Translations under genes and position numbers: made by a program
Source: Streptococcus sp. DTU_2020_1001019_1_SI_AUS_MUR_006
Lineage (GTDB): Bacteria > Bacillota > Bacilli > Lactobacillales > Streptococcaceae
Direction of reading: 5' to 3'
Length of the DNA stretch: 64,000 nucleotides
Assembly: GCF_032340315.1 (NCBI RefSeq)
Contig: NZ_CP135436.1
Span: forward strand, 1-64,000
Shown: positions 55,365-64,000 of the stretch, piece after piece
Position numbering within the stretch: the stretch's first letter is position 1
Layout of the letters: each line of letters begins with the position of its first letter
The notes under the pieces: model-generated
What the model was told of the DNA's origin: nothing
Databases searched by the model: none
Seen by the model: the letters and a program-made list of their open reading frames with translations, nothing else

Positions 55365-57407
55365 CTAGTTCATTGGATGGTGTTGGTTGTATAGATTAAT
55401 AATGTCGCGAGCAATAGATGGACCGACACCGTTAGTTAGGTTGGTATTGTGAGGGAAAACAACCGCGACTGCAATCTGCGGATTATCTGTCGGTGCATAG
55501 GCCACGGCATTAGTATTGTTGGCTTTTTGACCACCATTGACGTAACTTTCGGCTGTACCGGTTTTTCCACTGATAGAGACTGCTGCCCCATTTGAAAAGG
55601 CACGACCAGTCGTAAGGGCACTTGTCCCGTGCGATACCTGGTAAAATCCTTGTTGTAGGATGGACATGTCAGATTCGGAAATATTAATTTTATTCATTTC
55701 CGTGCTGTCATTTTGCTTAATGAGTTCTCCCAAACCACCTTGTTCATTGTTGTCGTAGACTCCTTCCACGATATGAGGAGCTAAGCGAACACCATTATTG
55801 GCAATCGTTGCTACATACTGAGCTAGCTGCATCGGCGTGTAGTTATCGAACTGTCCAAAAGCATTATTTAGATAATTAGCCAAATCAAAGTCTTTAGGGA
55901 TAAACCCTGTTGACTCATCTGGTAGGTCAATTCCTGTAGAAGCTCCCAGACCATATTCACCAAAGGTCGAACGTAATTTCGCCATAGCAGACTCAAGATT
56001 GCTGGTTCCTACTGTCATATTAGGCTGATAGGTTTGCCCCATAATCCCTAGAGCGGTTTGGACCATGTAGGTATTAGATGAGTATTCCAATGCCTCGACA
56101 GCTGTAATCGGGAAGGAACCGTAAGAAAGGGTGTACCATGAATTGATTGGTGCAGAACCTTGAAAGACGATTGGTTGATCTGTTAAAGTTTGATTGCCTG
56201 ATAAAACACCATTTTCCCAACCTGAGCTGATGGTTGCCGCCTTAACGACAGATCCTGGAACAAAAACGTTGGTCACTGTACCTAGTGAGTCTGGAGTCAA
56301 TTCACCAGATTCCAGATTGTGCTTGATCCCTGACATGGCTAGAACAGCTCCTGTCTTAGGATTGATGGCAACCGCATAGACACCTTCCGAATATTGGGCA
56401 CCTCCGTTAGCAAGCTCAGAATTAAAATAGCTTTTCAAAAGGCTATCCACACTATCTTGGAAGGCCAAATCAATGGTCAGTTTGATGTTTTTACCCTTGC
56501 TACCTTCCTCAATATTTTCTACACTTTCCATATCTCCATGTTTGTCGAGATGGATTTCTTTAACAGTACGTTTCCCTTGTAGGACTTCCTCATATTGTTT
56601 CTCAAGGTAAGAGGTCCCAACACGGTCATTGAGGGAATAACCTTTTTTAAGATAGGCGTCCACTTCCTCAGCTGGAAGACCTGATTTTTCACTGGAAACA
56701 CTTCCTACGATAGAAGCAAGAGAAGTTTCAAGGACCTTGCGATCCCACGAAGTGGAGATGCTAATCCCAGGTAACTCTTTAGATGCAGAGGCAATTTGAG
56801 CGACTTGAGTATCACTTAAAGGATCTGTTTGGATATTGCCTGTTGCAAAATTTCCAACTGCATTGAGCTGACTAAAGAGATAAATAGCCTTCTTTTCATC
56901 CTCTGTATAATTAGTTTGGCTAGAGCTAACACTCTTAACAGCATTGTTATAAAGATCCGATTCAGAAAGTTGATTACCATCAGAATCAAAACGCTTATCT
57001 TTGGGTAGGGCCTCTACCGTTTTTTTATAAACTGCTGGATCAGCTAGATAATAGTCAGCAATTTGACGTTCTGTCAAATCTGGAGAGGATACCGTCACAT
57101 AAGTTAATAGTTTAGCAGAAATATCCTTTAAATCAGTCGCTGTCATCTTATTGCTTCGTGTGAAAGCAACTACTTGTTTAACCGTATTTTCTACCAAAGG
57201 TTTTCCAGCTGCATCATAGATTTCTCCACGAGCAGACCCCGTTGTTACTCTAGTTTGGCTAGCAGATGCTAACTTGGCTTCATAGAAATCCTTATTTACA
57301 AATTGCATATAGAGCAAGCGACCAATGATGGTCATGAAGAGCAAAATAACGATTGCAAACAATAAATTAAGCCGAGTCGGTATCGAATGGCTATTAAATT
57401 TTCTCAT
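55365..57407 (-). CDS. pbp2b: Penicillin-binding protein 2b (class B transpeptidase)
   Basis: 680 residues from [10 protein letters not shown]; five more in-frame residues are possible and neither start has a strong signal. Membrane anchor at about 13-35, dimerisation domain, then the transpeptidase. Active-site motifs are at pneumococcal positions: S386-VVK, S443-SN, K615-TG. Thr446 and Ala619, altered in many penicillin-resistant strains, are the susceptible type; residue 476 is Ala. Essential for peripheral (elongation) cell-wall synthesis. Confidence 0.95.
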   Translation of the reverse strand: MRKFNSHSIPTRLNLLFAIVILLFMTIIGRLLYMQFVNKDFYEAKLASASQTRVTTGSARGEIYDAAGKPLVENTVKQVVAFTRSNKMTATDLKDISAKLLTYVTVSSPDLTERQIADYYLADPAVYKKTVEALPKDKRFDSDGNQLSESDLYNNAVKSVSSSQTNYTEDEKKAIYLFSQLNAVGNFATGNIQTDPLSDTQVAQIASASKELPGISISTSWDRKVLETSLASIVGSVSSEKSGLPAEEVDAYLKKGYSLNDRVGTSYLEKQYEEVLQGKRTVKEIHLDKHGDMESVENIEEGSKGKNIKLTIDLAFQDSVDSLLKSYFNSELANGGAQYSEGVYAVAINPKTGAVLAMSGIKHNLESGELTPDSLGTVTNVFVPGSVVKAATISSGWENGVLSGNQTLTDQPIVFQGSAPINSWYTLSYGSFPITAVEALEYSSNTYMVQTALGIMGQTYQPNMTVGTSNLESAMAKLRSTFGEYGLGASTGIDLPDESTGFIPKDFDLANYLNNAFGQFDNYTPMQLAQYVATIANNGVRLAPHIVEGVYDNNEQGGLGELIKQNDSTEMNKINISESDMSILQQGFYQVSHGTSALTTGRAFSNGAAVSISGKTGTAESYVNGGQKANNTNAVAYAPTDNPQIAVAVVFPHNTNLTNGVGPSIARDIINLYNQHHPMN

Positions 57408-57596
57408 ACAAGGCAGTCTCATTTCTAATCAAAATCTTACTCTTCATTGTACCATAATTTGATGAGAAAATTATGGAAAAAGAAAAGACTTTTCCTTTTT
57501 ATCCAAAAAACAAAGCAACTGTGGTATAATTAAAATGAGCGCTATTTTATAGATTTCATTGATAAAAATTTTAACAAATAACTACAAGGGAGGCCC

Positions 57597-58442
57597 ATGA
57601 ACAAGCAAGACATCTCTACGATTATTGATCTTCACTTTGAAGAAATGACCGATTTAGAGCAAGAGATTGCCCGCTATTTTTTGCAGGCAGATACCATTCA
57701 TGATGACTTGTCTTCTCAGCAGGTCACTCAAAAACTTCATATTTCTCAGGCCGCTCTCACTCGCTTTGCCAAAAAATGTGGCTTTACGGGTTATCGAGAG
57801 TTCATTTTCAAATACCTACAACAAATTGACAACCTTTCAGTCCCTCAGCAGGATATGAACCCCTTGACTCAACGAGTCTTGAGAAGTTATACAAATATCC
57901 GTGAAATGTCTCAAGAATTGATTGATGATGACCAACTGGAGCGCATTGCCCAAATGATTGATCAATCAGAACGCGTCTATTTTTTTGGGACTGGAAGTTC
58001 TGGCCTCGTTGCACGTGAGATGAAATTGCGTTTCATGAGACTTGGAGTCGTTTGTGAGGCTTTGACAGATCCAGATGGTTTCGCCTGGACAACCAGTATC
58101 ATCGATGAAAAATGTTTGGTCTTTGGCTTTTCCCTTTCAGGAACAACTCCATCCATCATTGACAGTCTACTAGACGCTCAAGATATGGGGGCTAAAACTG
58201 TTCTTTTTACTAGTACGCCTAGCAAGGAAACTCAGGAATTTACAGAAACTGTACTGGTAGCAAGCCAGAGTCAGGCTTCCTATATCCAACGCATTTCTGC
58301 CCAACTTCCTATGTTGATCTTAATTGATCTACTCTATGCTTATTTCCTAGAAATTGACCGTGAGAGTAAAGAAAAAATCTTTAACAGTTATTGGGAAAAT
58401 AAAAAACTAAATGGCTATCGTAGAAATAGAAGGTCTAGATAA
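57597..58442 (+). CDS. RpiR/MurR-family sugar regulator, possibly NanR
   Basis: 281 residues. N-terminal HTH_6 (VTQKLHISQAALTRFAKKCGFTGYREF) and a C-terminal SIS sugar-phosphate domain (RVYFFGTGSSGLVAREM; FGFSLSGTTPSIIDSL). In pneumococcus the RpiR gene beside pbp2b is linked to sialic acid catabolism; here the next gene is a surface fucosidase facing the other way, so a host-glycan-responsive role is inferred. GGGAGG precedes the ATG. Confidence 0.82.
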   Translation: MNKQDISTIIDLHFEEMTDLEQEIARYFLQADTIHDDLSSQQVTQKLHISQAALTRFAKKCGFTGYREFIFKYLQQIDNLSVPQQDMNPLTQRVLRSYTNIREMSQELIDDDQLERIAQMIDQSERVYFFGTGSSGLVAREMKLRFMRLGVVCEALTDPDGFAWTTSIIDEKCLVFGFSLSGTTPSIIDSLLDAQDMGAKTVLFTSTPSKETQEFTETVLVASQSQASYIQRISAQLPMLILIDLLYAYFLEIDRESKEKIFNSYWENKKLNGYRRNRRSR

Positions 58443-58766
58443 GCCTTCATCCCTATCAAGTAAACAAGCATATGAGTAACCAGCGATTAAAGTCGCTGGT
58501 TTTTAGTTTGCTCAAGTCCTATAACTGATGACTTATGCACATAGAACTTTACACCTGATTCTTGATATAAAAAAGCGAACAAGACCAGCTTCTGTTTATC
58601 AGAAAACTCGTTTTGCTCGCTTTTTATAATTGAGATTAGTTATTGGTTCCAATCTCTAAAGTTTGGACAGTTATTACAGCAGTTTCTTTAAACAATGCTA
58701 CTATTCTGCAATAACTTCCCACGAAATCTATACTTTCTCAAAAGTGTTTCTTGAGTTTGACAGATT
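58443..58766. other. Convergent intergenic region with two terminators
   Basis: AACCAGCGA/TCGCTGGTT plus TTTTT at 58479-58505 ends the RpiR gene. AAAAAGCGA...TCGCTTTTT at 58569-58625 is bidirectional and can end the fucosidase transcript. Between 58640 and 58766 I see nothing else. Confidence 0.65.
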
Positions 58767-61700
58767 CTATTCGTCTTCTTTTTTCTTTCCCATTGCAGCT
58801 AAGCCAAGAAGTGCTCCTACAGCTCCCAAGCTTGCAAGGGTAGCCGTTTCTTTAGTTCCTGTCTCTGGAAGACTATGTTGACGATTTGCAGGCGCTTGAT
58901 AGATATTGCCGTGTGAGCTTGCAGGAGCTACAAGAGTCTGTTCATCTTTGTATTCTGGGAGTTCATGGACAGCTGCCTCTGCTCCATTGACACCACCTGT
59001 GAACTCTGGGGCTTCTCCACGAATAGCTGCTTCTGCACCATTTACGCCACTAGTAAACTCTGGTACCTCGTTGATAGCCGCTTCTGCGCCATTGACATTA
59101 CCAGTAAACTCTGGGGCTTCTCCACGAATAGCTGCTTCTGCACCATTTACGCCACCAGTAAACTCTGGTACCTCGTTGATAGCCGCTTCTGCTCCATTGA
59201 CATTACCAGTAAACTCTGGATCCTCTCCACGAATAGCTGCTTCTTCACCATTTACTCCACCAGTAAATTCAGGAAGCTCATGACTAGTCGCCTCTGTTCC
59301 ATTGACACCACCTGTGAACTCTGGGGCTTCATGGATTGCTGGATCTGTTTTACCTGTTTCAACTTTCTTAGTTCCAACTAGCACAATCTCATCTTGTGCT
59401 GCTTCAAGAACTTCGCGAAGTTTTACAGTACGGCTTCCATCCAATGCTACTTCGGTGATAACACGTTCTTTACCTTCACGACCTACTTGAGACACGCTAG
59501 TTTTACCTTCTGGAAGAGTTGGGTCTTCTTTCTTCACTGTCTTGAAGCCTCTTGGTTCTTCAACTACCTCAAGACTTGGTTGACTAAAGCTCAATTCTTT
59601 AACACCTTCAGCTGGCTCAGATGTTCCTTCAAAAGTACCAACTTCGATGACACGATCTTGAGCTTCTTCACGTTCAACCTTAACTGTCTTACGTGTGTCT
59701 CCATCTACTTCTACATAAGTCGTTACTTGACCTACTTTGCCCTCTGAAACAACTTGTTCCTTGCCTTTGGCTAGGAAGGCATTCTCGCGACGAACAGTAT
59801 TAAAGGCGATTGATTCTGTCGTTACTTCAAGGCTTGGTTGCGTTTGAATTAAGACCTTATCTCCTTCAGTCGGAAGATTTGAATGTTTTACTTCCTCTTT
59901 CGGAGTCGCTTGAAGCTGATTGATAGAAGTTAGAGCTGCTTGCAAGGCTTTGTCTACTGCATCCTGTGTCTTGGCATCTCTGATGGCAGTAAGGGCTTGC
60001 TCTCCAAGTTCAACCAGTTTTTCCTGTGCAGCTACATCATCGACAAGTTCAGCAGCTTTTTTCTCGACTGCTGCAGCCAATTCTGCAATCGCCTTATGGC
60101 GGTCAACTTTAGACTCTTCTGGTTTGCTTGGTTCTTCTGGTTTCGGATCCTCTTTCGGAGTCGATTGAAGCAGATTAATACCAGCTAGAGCATTTTCCAA
60201 AACCTTATCTACTGCATCCTGAGTTTTGGCTGCTTCGATCGCTGCGATGGCTTGTTCTGATAACTCGACTAGTTTCTTCTTAGCTTCTTTATCATTGCCT
60301 AGTTCCTTAGTCTTGTTTTGAATAGCCTCTGCCAAACTTGCCATGGCCTTATCATAGTCAATCTTAGACTCTTCTGGTTTGCTTGGTTCTTCTGGTTTTG
60401 GATCCTCTTTTGGAGTCGCTTGAAGTTGATTAATACCAGCTAGAGCATTTTCCAAAGCCTTATCTACTGCATCCTGAGTCTTAGCTTCCTGGATAGCAGT
60501 AAGAGCTTGTTCGGCCAACTCAACTAATTTCTTCTTAGCTTCCTTATCATCGCCAAGTTCTTTAGTCTTTCTTTCAATCGCTTCTGCCAGACTTGCCATA
60601 GCCTTGTCGTAGTTTGGCTCCTCTGGCTGGTCTGGTGTCGGTGTGTCATCTGAACCGTAGTTGTCTTCCTTATCAAGGATAGCTTGTAAGGTTGTGGCTG
60701 TCAGCATCAACTCTTGCGCATTGACAGTGCTTGCTGAAAGTTGTTCTGATAATTTGTCCAAGTTTGACTTGAAGGCTTGACGCGCCTCTGGAGTGTTCTT
60801 CAAGCTTGTTTGGTCAAATTTAGCCAATTCATCCTTCCAGTTCTTCATAGCTTGAACTAATTCTTCTTTGGTATAAAGAGCGCTATCTTCACCACGAGTG
60901 ATGAACTGGTCAACTTGGATACCAATATTTCTAGAGGTATCATTTCGTTTTGGATCCAATTGCAAGGTTACAGCATGCCAACCTTCTTCTAGCCCAGTCA
61001 AACGAACGAGAGTCTGATCGCCTTGACGTGTAGATGCTGTACCACTGAAGTACTTCTTGCCATTGACATCAGAGGCATTCCCTTGACCATCTTGATACTC
61101 AAGTTCTTTACCATCCAGAGTTACCTTGTAGATACCATGTCCAGGATCAACAAAACCTTTGATTTCAAGACCTGTACCGTAGAAGTAGGCTGTTACGCTA
61201 GCATTTTTCTTTTGCTCTTCAGTCAAACGACCAAATGATGCCCAAGACTCAGTGTTTTGGTATTTGCCAGAAGAATTGGTTTCATGGTGCCAACCTGGGC
61301 TATAGTCAAGTTGACTGGCCTGATCATCGTGACTTACTTGATCTTTTTGAAGCAATTCAGCTTTCATCACTCGAATCGTTGCTTCTGAAGCAAAGCCAAG
61401 CAAAGCTTCATCTGAAGCACTCGTCATTTTCACTTTGAAGTCAAAGATAGAGTCAGCTTGCTCCGTAAAGTCAATTGTCGGAATTGTCAAAGTCTTTTCT
61501 GTTTCACCATCTTGGAAGGTCAAATCAGCCGTTGTATCCTTATAAACTTTACCGTGAACCCCTGTTCCTGGCTCAGTCACAACATGAACTGTCGCAGCTC
61601 CCTTGCTACCACCAACACGTTTGATGGTTACAGTAACTGGTTGTCCTTTTTGAACTTCATAGGTTGTTTCTTTCAACTCAAACATACCTTTACCAGCATT

Positions 61701-64000
61701 GTTGAGCGTGTAGATACCTTCAGTTGCAATAGCTTTTCCAGTTTTGTTAACGAGTTTGATGGTATGTTCACCTGGAGCTAAGTCATCTGTTTCATAAACC
61801 ATCTGGCTACGTTTACGAGCTGCATTATTGGTTTGTACGTCTGCAACCTTTTGACCATCAACGTAAACCGACATTTCTCCGTGGTTTGGATCCACTGTAG
61901 ATACGACATAAGCCTTAGTTCCGTTGAAACGGTAAGTTACGCTTGCATCTTTTTGGTTAGTCCACATAGATGTTCCGCGGATACCTTCAGATTCGTCATA
62001 CCAAGTTGTATTTGCTTTATCTGCTGTTGTATTTGAATGGTAATCCAATCCAAGAGGGTAACCATCTGTTTTCTCGATACTACTTGGTGTTTTATAAACA
62101 GAGAAGTTTGTCAAAATAGGAGTCGCTTGCGCACCAGTAATAGTCACACGAATCTTTTGTGCTTCTACTGGTTGACCTTGGATAAGGCGACGATAACCAA
62201 CAGTTGAGCCTTCACCGTATGGTACCCAACGGCCATTGAGTTCAACTTCAACCTTGAATCCAGAGATACGCTGACCTTTAGCGATATCTTCTTTGAGTTC
62301 AATCACGTCAAAGCGTCTCTTTTGACCAAGATCAACAGTAAATTCACCTGTCTTAGCATCATTTGCTAGTGCCCAGCTAGTATCATCCTTACCATCTGTT
62401 AGGTTGCTTGTTTGATACAAGTGATTCTTACGAGTAGAGCTTGCAGTTACAGTTGCACCCTTAGCAAAGTCAGTCGCATACATTTGATCCAAGGTTGCTC
62501 GGAATTCTTTCAAACGAGCGACATCTGCATCTGCGAATTTACCTTCTTTATTAGGTGGAATATTGAGTAGAAGTGGCGTTCCACGACCAACAGACTTGAA
62601 GTAGATATCCATCAAATCTTTGATTGATTTTGGTTGTTGATTATCATGGTAGAACCAACCTGAACGGATAGAAACGTCTGCTTCACCTACAGAGTACATA
62701 TCACCATCTGGATCTCCGTGGTTGAGATAGTCATTTCGAACATCATCAGTGATTTTAGCTTTCTTGACCTTATGCCAAACTGGATCTCCTGCGATACCAC
62801 GTTCATTACCAATCCAACGTACACTTGTCGGTTGTGCAGAGAAGATAGCGATATCTCCTTCAGCTTCCTTGATGTACTTGAACCACTCATCAAAGGTATA
62901 AGTTACTTTTTGAGCTCCGCTACCACGCGCACCATCCATCCATACTTCGATAAATTTACCATTGTTTCCGTATTTAGGATTGCCAAGGATTTCCTTGAGT
63001 TGGTTGAGATAGTATTCATTGTACTCTTTCTCAGTTGCAACATGATATTTAGGATGGTTGGCATCCCATGGTGATAGGTAAACACCCATATTCATGTCAT
63101 ACTTAGTCGCTGATTTAGAGATTTCTTCGAGAAGGTCTCCCTTACCATCTTTCCATGGACTAGCAGCAACCGTGTGGTCTGTGTATTTAGATGGATAAAT
63201 CACAAAACCGTCGTGGTGTTTTACAACCATGATTGTTCGTTTGAATCCGGCATCCTTCAAAGTCTTAATCCACTGGTCTGTATCAAGGTTAGTTGGGTTA
63301 AAGTTTTGAGGATTTTCTCTACCGTTCCCCCACTCAGAGTTGGTATAAGTATTCATACCATAGTGGATGAAGGCGGCCAATTCTTCCTTGTGGTAGTCCA
63401 ATTGAGCCTTACTTGGCAGCGGTCCATAGTTTCCAATTTCTGTTTCTTCATCTTTTGGATCCACTACTGGAGTGACTGGTGTTACTGGTTTTGGATCTTC
63501 AATTTTTTCGTATTCAAAAATAACTTGGTTCGCTCCTTTGTGTTGGATGGTAGCTTCTTGACTTGCATTTACTGCACGGTAGCCCGTGATTTCTTTAGCT
63601 TGGAATCTGTGAACAAAGGAAACTTCATATTCTTTCCCTTCGTTGTTGTCAACAGTTGCAGGTGCCAATTCTTGATCTGTACCTTTCAAGCGGTAACGAA
63701 CGTCGAAGGAACCTTTATTGACCTTATAAACAACCTTGATGACGCGTGTTCCTGCAGGAGCCTTGCTCACAACGCTATAATCATCTCCCCAAGCATCTTT
63801 TAGTTGCTTGTTGACAGCTTTTCCGTCAATTGAGACAATCTCATATTTGTCTTTATTCTTCTTGTAGAAGTCAGTCTTCTCAATTTCTGTTTTATAGTTA
63901 TAGTCGAACTGAGCTCCAACTTCTGTCTTTTCAACAAAAGTATCGTTTTCTTTGACTGGATTATCTTTCTGGTCTACGTGTTCGATAACAACTCGTCCAT
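58767..64000 (-). CDS. Giant LPXTG-anchored GH29 alpha-L-fucosidase (5' end outside window)
   Basis: The minus-strand frame is open to the window edge, so the gene is partial (over 1740 codons); an internal GTG at 63770 is not the start. From the N-terminal side: MucBP-like repeats (to about 63500); GH29 domain (about 63450-62480) with VWMDGARG, nucleophile Asp codon 62934-62936; F5/8-type discoidin domain; two further beta-rich binding domains around a Calx-beta-like one; three FIVAR repeats (about 60650-59890); two G5-like domains; seven full PEFTGxVNG repeats; LPETG anchor and a KKKEDE tail. It would release fucose from host glycans at the cell surface. Confidence 0.9.
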   Translation of the reverse strand, partial: GRVVIEHVDQKDNPVKENDTFVEKTEVGAQFDYNYKTEIEKTDFYKKNKDKYEIVSIDGKAVNKQLKDAWGDDYSVVSKAPAGTRVIKVVYKVNKGSFDVRYRLKGTDQELAPATVDNNEGKEYEVSFVHRFQAKEITGYRAVNASQEATIQHKGANQVIFEYEKIEDPKPVTPVTPVVDPKDEETEIGNYGPLPSKAQLDYHKEELAAFIHYGMNTYTNSEWGNGRENPQNFNPTNLDTDQWIKTLKDAGFKRTIMVVKHHDGFVIYPSKYTDHTVAASPWKDGKGDLLEEISKSATKYDMNMGVYLSPWDANHPKYHVATEKEYNEYYLNQLKEILGNPKYGNNGKFIEVWMDGARGSGAQKVTYTFDEWFKYIKEAEGDIAIFSAQPTSVRWIGNERGIAGDPVWHKVKKAKITDDVRNDYLNHGDPDGDMYSVGEADVSIRSGWFYHDNQQPKSIKDLMDIYFKSVGRGTPLLLNIPPNKEGKFADADVARLKEFRATLDQMYATDFAKGATVTASSTRKNHLYQTSNLTDGKDDTSWALANDAKTGEFTVDLGQKRRFDVIELKEDIAKGQRISGFKVEVELNGRWVPYGEGSTVGYRRLIQGQPVEAQKIRVTITGAQATPILTNFSVYKTPSSIEKTDGYPLGLDYHSNTTADKANTTWYDESEGIRGTSMWTNQKDASVTYRFNGTKAYVVSTVDPNHGEMSVYVDGQKVADVQTNNAARKRSQMVYETDDLAPGEHTIKLVNKTGKAIATEGIYTLNNAGKGMFELKETTYEVQKGQPVTVTIKRVGGSKGAATVHVVTEPGTGVHGKVYKDTTADLTFQDGETEKTLTIPTIDFTEQADSIFDFKVKMTSASDEALLGFASEATIRVMKAELLQKDQVSHDDQASQLDYSPGWHHETNSSGKYQNTESWASFGRLTEEQKKNASVTAYFYGTGLEIKGFVDPGHGIYKVTLDGKELEYQDGQGNASDVNGKKYFSGTASTRQGDQTLVRLTGLEEGWHAVTLQLDPKRNDTSRNIGIQVDQFITRGEDSALYTKEELVQAMKNWKDELAKFDQTSLKNTPEARQAFKSNLDKLSEQLSASTVNAQELMLTATTLQAILDKEDNYGSDDTPTPDQPEEPNYDKAMASLAEAIERKTKELGDDKEAKKKLVELAEQALTAIQEAKTQDAVDKALENALAGINQLQATPKEDPKPEEPSKPEESKIDYDKAMASLAEAIQNKTKELGNDKEAKKKLVELSEQAIAAIEAAKTQDAVDKVLENALAGINLLQSTPKEDPKPEEPSKPEESKVDRHKAIAELAAAVEKKAAELVDDVAAQEKLVELGEQALTAIRDAKTQDAVDKALQAALTSINQLQATPKEEVKHSNLPTEGDKVLIQTQPSLEVTTESIAFNTVRRENAFLAKGKEQVVSEGKVGQVTTYVEVDGDTRKTVKVEREEAQDRVIEVGTFEGTSEPAEGVKELSFSQPSLEVVEEPRGFKTVKKEDPTLPEGKTSVSQVGREGKERVITEVALDGSRTVKLREVLEAAQDEIVLVGTKKVETGKTDPAIHEAPEFTGGVNGTEATSHELPEFTGGVNGEEAAIRGEDPEFTGNVNGAEAAINEVPEFTGGVNGAEAAIRGEAPEFTGNVNGAEAAINEVPEFTSGVNGAEAAIRGEAPEFTGGVNGAEAAVHELPEYKDEQTLVAPASSHGNIYQAPANRQHSLPETGTKETATLASLGAVGALLGLAAMGKKKEDE
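58930..59340 (-). repeat. Tandem PEFTGxVNG repeats in the fucosidase wall-spanning region
   Basis: Seven full units of 18-19 codons (PEFTGGVNG, PEFTGNVNG or PEFTSGVNG variants, followed by an EAAI-type linker) and a final PEYKDE unit. DNA units are nearly identical, so copy number may vary by recombination. Confidence 0.85.

Noticed and set aside
58930..59340. A CRISPR-like array
   Set aside because: The periodic units are in-frame protein repeats of a wall-spanning region without unique spacers; no cas genes are present.
58906..60188. Long plus-strand reading frames opposite the fucosidase repeats
   Set aside because: They are antisense shadows of repetitive coding DNA, with no ribosome-binding sites and low-complexity Ser/Pro/Ala translations.

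Overview
The window is a chromosomal segment of a mitis-group Streptococcus (S. mitis / S. oralis / S. pneumoniae relative). The evidence is pneumococcus-like gene order (truA, cclA, trp operon, exoA, galKT/galR, adhB/czcD/sczA, opuC; and murF-ddl-recR-pbp2b), a BOX element, RUP-type repeats, LPXTG surface proteins, and a PBP2b whose active-site motifs fall at pneumococcal residue numbers.

Layout. 1-4.1 kb: RNA modification (RsuA family, TruA), a vitamin B6-type kinase with an ECF S-component, a rhodanese-fold membrane protein and a GNAT. 4.2-13.4 kb: a prepilin peptidase (cclA) converging on trpEGDCFBA. A second trpB lies upstream of trpE, and each transcription block has its own Trp-type T-box leader. 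13.4-20.9 kb: an aminotransferase/phosphoglycosyltransferase pair (teichoic-acid amino sugar), a heterodimeric ABC exporter, exoA and small enzymes. 21-26.5 kb: galKT divergent from galR, with an IS3-family insertion inside the hairpin of the galR terminator, then a BOX element. 26.5-33.6 kb: adhB, zinc efflux (czcD/sczA), a divergent HhH-GPD glycosylase, and an OpuC-type osmoprotectant transporter with a MarR regulator and an NmrA-like protein. 33.7-36.1 kb: decayed accessory DNA (RUP-truncated gene, GNAT, DUF6287 protein, a degenerate rpsI tail). 36.1-40.5 kb: malolactic locus (mleP, mleS, XRE regulator, LysR). 40.68-49.71 kb: an integrated mobile element at the 3' end of rpsI. 49.6-58.4 kb: rpsI-rplM with its L13 leader, a membrane protein, NUDIX, murF, ddl, recR, pbp2b and an RpiR regulator. 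58.8-64 kb: the 3' part of a very large LPXTG-anchored GH29 fucosidase that runs off the window.

The most interesting system is the ~9 kb element between two 37-bp direct repeats (40684-40720 and 49677-49713) derived from the rpsI 3' end. It encodes a tyrosine integrase, an excisionase, a Rep-like HUH protein fused to an SF3/AAA helicase (probable relaxase/initiator), a minimal FtsK-like ATPase, two unrecognised proteins, an XRE regulator, and a wall-anchored SEC10/PgrA-type surface-exclusion protein. It has no mating-pore genes, so it looks like an integrative mobilizable element carrying an entry-exclusion protein. A dyad-rich 210-bp gap between the FtsK-like and Rep genes is the best candidate origin (oriT/dso).

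A further degenerate rpsI tail lies at 35917-35967, beyond the malolactic genes. Together with a 45-bp match to the rpsI-proximal element end (35725-35769) and an XRE regulator like the element's own, this suggests the malolactic locus sits in an older rpsI-targeted island and that elements have accreted at rpsI more than once.
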